Assembly (NCBI GenBank): GCA_030648135.1
Contig: JAUSIF010000364.1
Coordinates: 1-9,739, forward strand
From: Xanthobacteraceae bacterium
GTDB taxonomy: Bacteria > Pseudomonadota > Alphaproteobacteria > Rhizobiales > Xanthobacteraceae
Length of the DNA stretch: 9,739 bases
Reading direction: 5' to 3'
Shown: positions 7,059 through 9,739 of the stretch, one piece after another
Numbering within the stretch: position 1 is the stretch's first letter
Layout of the letters: each line of letters opens with the position of its first letter
The notes under the pieces: model-generated
Told to the model about the DNA's origin: nothing
Databases searched by the model: none
The model's input: the letters and a program-made list of their open reading frames with translations, nothing else
Translations under genes and position numbers: made by a program

Positions 7059-7117
7059 CCCCCTCACCCGGCTCGGCGCTTCGCGCCTCGCCGACCTCTC
7101 CCCACCGGGGAGAGGTG
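7059..7117 (-). repeat. Palindromic intergenic repeat, unit B (inverted copy)
   Basis: Read on the minus strand, the first 26 bases match unit A at 25 positions, and the last 12 (CGGGTGAGGGGG) are identical; the middle differs by small indels. Its own hairpin is ACCTCTCCCC (7094-7103), loop ACC, GGGGAGAGGT (7107-7116). The pair A/B spans almost the whole gap between frc and the formyltransferase gene, separated by 23 nt. In RNA it could form a long stem acting as a terminator or processing site, which would make the last two genes a separate or differently dosed transcript. Confidence 0.85.
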
Positions 7118-7146
7118 AAAACGAGAAGGGGGAGAGGAAGACGCAA

Positions 7147-8076
7147 ATGCGCATCGTGGTCCACGGCCAGCAAGCCTTCGGCAAGGCGGTGCTCGAAGCG
7201 CTCCTGAAGCGCGGTGAGAACGTGGTCGCCGTCTATGCGGCGCCGGAAAAAGCGGGCCAGAAAGCCGACCCCCTGAAGGAGGCGGCACTCGCCGCCAAGC
7301 TTCCGGTGCATCAGCCCGCCTCCTACCGCAAGCCGGAGGTATGGGCGGAATTCAAGGCGCTCAAGCCCGACCTGCAGGTGATGGCCTTCGTCACGCTGTT
7401 CGTGCCGGAGGATTTCCTCAACATCCCGACCAAGGGCTCGATCCAGTATCACCCCTCGCTGTTGCCGAAGTTCCGCGGGCCGAGCTCGATCAACTGGCCG
7501 ATCATCAAGGGCGAGACCGAGACCGGGCTCTCGATCTTCTGGCCCGACAACGGGCTCGATACCGGCGACATTCTACTGCAGAAAAAGACCCCGATCGGCC
7601 CCGACGATACGCTCGGCACGGTCTATTTCGATCGCCTGTTCCCGATGGGCGTCGAGGCGATATGCGAAGCCGTCGATTTGGTGAAGGCCGGCAAGGCTCA
7701 GCGCAAGAAGCAGGACGATCGGCAAGCGAGCTACGAAGGCTGGTGCAGCGCCGAAAACGCCAAGATCGATTGGGCCAAGCCCTGGTCGCAAATCTACAGT
7801 CTCATTCGCGGCTGCAATCCGGCGCCCGGCGCCTGGACCACGTGCGAGGGCAAGAGACTCCAAATCTACGATTCGAAACCGATTCCGGCCCACGACCCCG
7901 CGGGCATCGGCGGCAAGATGGGCGAAGTCGCCGCCGTCGAAGCCGACGGCTTCACCGTCGTCTGCGCCGACGGCCGCATCAAGGTCCTGCGCGTGAAGCC
8001 CGCCGACGGCCCCAAGCTCGCCGCCGGAGAATTCGCCACCGCCGCCAAGCTCGCCGCCGGCACGCGGCTGGTCTGA
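7147..8076 (+). CDS. Free-standing formyltransferase like the N-terminal (hydrolase) domain of 10-formyl-THF dehydrogenase
   Basis: The 309-residue protein has a Rossmann-type formyltransferase domain (about 1-200) and a C-terminal Fmt-C-like domain (about 200-309). It resembles the first ~310 residues of animal ALDH1L1 more than methionyl-tRNA formyltransferase: 'KADPL' (39-43), 'YHPSLLPKFRGPSSINWPII' (101-120), 'FWPDNGLDTGDILLQ' (131-145), 'SYEG' (195-198) and 'IRGCNPAPGAWT' (220-231). Catalytic His102 and Asp138 are 36 residues apart, as His106 and Asp142 are in ALDH1L1. Position 100 is Gln, where Fmt enzymes have Asn and ALDH1L1 has Ile. There is no carrier or aldehyde dehydrogenase domain after it. 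AGAGGAAG (7133-7140) supports the start. It lies between frc and fhs, so it likely handles 10-formyl-THF. Possible reactions are hydrolysis to formate or formyl exchange with CoA; an Fmt role is unlikely in this setting. Family is firm, reaction open. Confidence 0.88.
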   Translation: MRIVVHGQQAFGKAVLEALLKRGENVVAVYAAPEKAGQKADPLKEAALAAKLPVHQPASYRKPEVWAEFKALKPDLQVMAFVTLFVPEDFLNIPTKGSIQYHPSLLPKFRGPSSINWPIIKGETETGLSIFWPDNGLDTGDILLQKKTPIGPDDTLGTVYFDRLFPMGVEAICEAVDLVKAGKAQRKKQDDRQASYEGWCSAENAKIDWAKPWSQIYSLIRGCNPAPGAWTTCEGKRLQIYDSKPIPAHDPAGIGGKMGEVAAVEADGFTVVCADGRIKVLRVKPADGPKLAAGEFATAAKLAAGTRLV

Positions 8077-8095
8077 TCCGTCATCCCGCTTAGGC

Positions 8096-8100
8096 AAGGA
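8096..8100 (+). promoter_or_regulatory. Ribosome-binding site for fhs
   Basis: AAGGA stands 8 nt before the ATG at 8109 and 5 nt before an in-frame GTG at 8106; the two codons are adjacent. It favours this start region over the ATG at 8136, which has only AGAAAG in front of it. Confidence 0.5.
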
Positions 8101-8108
8101 AATTCGTG

Positions 8109-9739
8109 ATGCCCGCCTCCGCACAGAAAGCCGCGATGCCCGCCTCGCAGCACACCAATCCCAAATCCGACATCGAGATCGCCCAGTCCGCCAAGATGCG
8201 GCCGATCATGGAGCTCGCCAAGGAGCGGCTCGGCATCGCGCCCGAGAACCTCGAACCCTACGGCCACTACAAGGCCAAGGTATCGATGGACTTCATCAAG
8301 TCGCTGCAGAGTAAGCCGAACGGAAAATTGATCCTGGTATCGGCGATCACGCCGACGCCGGCGGGCGAGGGCAAGACCACCACCACCGTCGGGCTCACCG
8401 ATGCGCTCAATCACATCGGCAAGAAGGCGATGCTGTGCCTGCGCGAGCCCTCGCTCGGGCCCTGCTTCGGCGTCAAAGGGGGTGCTGCCGGCGGCGGCTA
8501 TGCGCAAGTGGTGCCGATGGAGGACATCAATCTGCATTTCACCGGCGATATCCACGCCATCGGCACGGCGCACAATCTGCTCGCGGCGCTGATCGACAAC
8601 CACATCTATTGGGGCAACGCGCTGGGCATTGACACCCGCCGTGTAGCCTGGCGCCGGGTGATGGACATGAATGATCGCGCGCTGCGGTCGATCGTTTCTT
8701 CGCTCGGCGGCGTCGCCAACGGTTTTCCGCGCGAGGACGGTTTCGACATCACCGTCGCCTCCGAGGTGATGGCGATCTTCTGCCTCGCCCGCGACCTCGA
8801 CGATCTCAAGCAGCGCCTTTCGAAAATCGTCATCGGTTATACCCGCGACCGCAAACCGGTGCGTGCCGGCGATATCAAGGGTCACGGCCCGATGGCGGCG
8901 CTCCTGAAGGAAGCGCTCGCCCCAAACCTGGTGCAGACGCTGGAGGGCACGCCCGCTTTCATCCACGGTGGGCCGTTTGCCAATATCGCGCACGGCTGCA
9001 ATTCGGTGCTGGCGACCACGACCGCGCTCAAGCTCTGCGACTACGTGGTCACCGAGGCCGGTTTCGGCGCCGATCTCGGCGGCGAGAAATTTTTCGATAT
9101 TAAATGCCGCAAAGCGGGTCTGCAGCCCGCCTGCACCGTTTTGGTCGCCACCATCCGCGCGCTCAAAATGCACGGCGGCGTCAAGAAGGAAGATCTCAAG
9201 AGCGAGAACTTGAAGGCACTCGAAGCCGGCATGGCCAATCTCGCGCGCCATGTCGAGAACGTGAAGAAGTTCGGTATCATTCCGGTCGTATCCCTCAATC
9301 GCTTCAGTGCCGACACGCCGGCCGAAATCGATCTGGTCAAAAACGCCTGCGCCAAGCTCGGCGTCGAGGCGATCATGGCCGATCACTGGGCCGAGGGCAG
9401 CAGGGGCGCCGCCAACGTCGCCAAGGCGGTGGTCAAGATCGTGGAGTCGGGCAAGAGCAAGCTGAAATTCCTCTATCCCGACGACATGCCGCTGTTCGAG
9501 AAAATCCGCACCATCACCAAGGAGATCTACCGCGCCAAGGACGCCACCGCCGACAAATCGGTGAAGGATCAGCTCGCTCAGTTCGAGCAATTGGGCTACG
9601 GCAAATTGCCGGTCTGCATCGCCAAGACCCAGTACAGTTTCACGACCAATGCCAATACCAAAGGCGCGCCTGACGATCACATGATCAATGTGCGCGAAGT
9701 ACGGCTCTCCGCCGGCGCCGAGTTCGTGGTGGCGATCTG
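8109..9739 (+). CDS. fhs: Formate-tetrahydrofolate ligase (10-formyl-THF synthetase), 3' end cut by window
   Basis: The frame runs open to the window end, with 543 full codons visible. It encodes the ATP-dependent enzyme that joins formate to tetrahydrofolate, giving 10-formyl-THF. Visible marks are the N-terminal 'DIEIAQSAKMRPIMELA' (21-37), the ATP-binding loop 'TPTPAGEGKTTTTVGL' (81-96, Lys89), the family signature 'GVKGGAAGGGYAQ' (121-133), 'VATIRALKMHGG' (346-357), and the late 'YPDDMPLFEKI'. The family is about 556-560 residues, so only the last 20 or so are missing. About 20 residues before the conserved start are extra; they contain a near-duplicate of the start segment (ATGCCCGCCTC at 8109 and 8136), so the exact start is uncertain. 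It lies 32 nt after the formyltransferase gene and probably shares its transcript. In this locus it would capture formate released by Frc into the folate C1 pool. Confidence 0.97.
   Translation, partial: MPASAQKAAMPASQHTNPKSDIEIAQSAKMRPIMELAKERLGIAPENLEPYGHYKAKVSMDFIKSLQSKPNGKLILVSAITPTPAGEGKTTTTVGLTDALNHIGKKAMLCLREPSLGPCFGVKGGAAGGGYAQVVPMEDINLHFTGDIHAIGTAHNLLAALIDNHIYWGNALGIDTRRVAWRRVMDMNDRALRSIVSSLGGVANGFPREDGFDITVASEVMAIFCLARDLDDLKQRLSKIVIGYTRDRKPVRAGDIKGHGPMAALLKEALAPNLVQTLEGTPAFIHGGPFANIAHGCNSVLATTTALKLCDYVVTEAGFGADLGGEKFFDIKCRKAGLQPACTVLVATIRALKMHGGVKKEDLKSENLKALEAGMANLARHVENVKKFGIIPVVSLNRFSADTPAEIDLVKNACAKLGVEAIMADHWAEGSRGAANVAKAVVKIVESGKSKLKFLYPDDMPLFEKIRTITKEIYRAKDATADKSVKDQLAQFEQLGYGKLPVCIAKTQYSFTTNANTKGAPDDHMINVREVRLSAGAEFVVAI

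Noticed and set aside
6980..7117. CRISPR array
   Set aside because: There are only two copies, in opposite orientation and internally palindromic, with no regular spacers.
7147..8076. Calling this gene methionyl-tRNA formyltransferase (fmt)
   Set aside because: Motifs and spacing fit the ALDH1L1 N-terminal domain better, the Asn of the Fmt active site is replaced by Gln, and def, the usual Fmt neighbour, is absent.
7866..9680. Long minus-strand open frame (604 codons) opposite fhs
   Set aside because: The plus strand here encodes full-length Fhs with clear motifs. The antisense translation has no recognisable domain and is explained by GC-rich codon bias.

Overview
The window is GC-rich, with all supported genes on the + strand, and reads as an alphaproteobacterium, most likely Hyphomicrobiales near Bradyrhizobium. 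The evidence is the gene content (TTT transporter, FCD-type GntR regulator, oxc/frc), the codon bias, and a 'CACCTCTCCCC...GGGTGAGGGGG' palindromic repeat that I recall as abundant in that group. Assignment below order is inference.

Region 1 (1-2656) is a tripartite tricarboxylate-type (TTT) uptake system: the C-terminal part of a periplasmic TctC/Bug binding protein (cut by the window edge), a strong hairpin, the small membrane protein TctB and the large membrane protein TctA. Region 2 (2657-3479) is a 103-nt intergenic region with a plausible sigma70 promoter and an overlapping palindromic operator candidate, followed by a GntR/FCD regulator. Region 3 (3516-6948) is the oxalate core: oxalyl-CoA decarboxylase (oxc), a decayed remnant of a formyl-CoA transferase gene where frc would be expected, and an intact frc with an unusual lysine-rich N-terminal extension. 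Region 4 (6949-9739) begins with two inverted copies of a palindromic repeat, then a free-standing formyltransferase resembling the N-terminal domain of animal 10-formyl-THF dehydrogenase (ALDH1L1), then formate-THF ligase (fhs), cut at the 3' end. No stretch longer than 300 nt lacks a gene.

Together the genes suggest oxalate use coupled to C1 metabolism. Frc moves CoA from formyl-CoA to oxalate, releasing formate. Oxc decarboxylates oxalyl-CoA and regenerates formyl-CoA. Fhs activates formate as 10-formyl-THF. The formyltransferase may link the folate and CoA pools of formyl groups: its homologous domain in ALDH1L1 delivers formyl to a phosphopantetheine thiol, the same chemical arm as in CoA. 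A 10-formyl-THF/CoA formyl exchange that primes or drains the Frc/Oxc cycle is the most interesting untested idea here. The TTT system may import oxalate or a related acid, which is inferred from context only.
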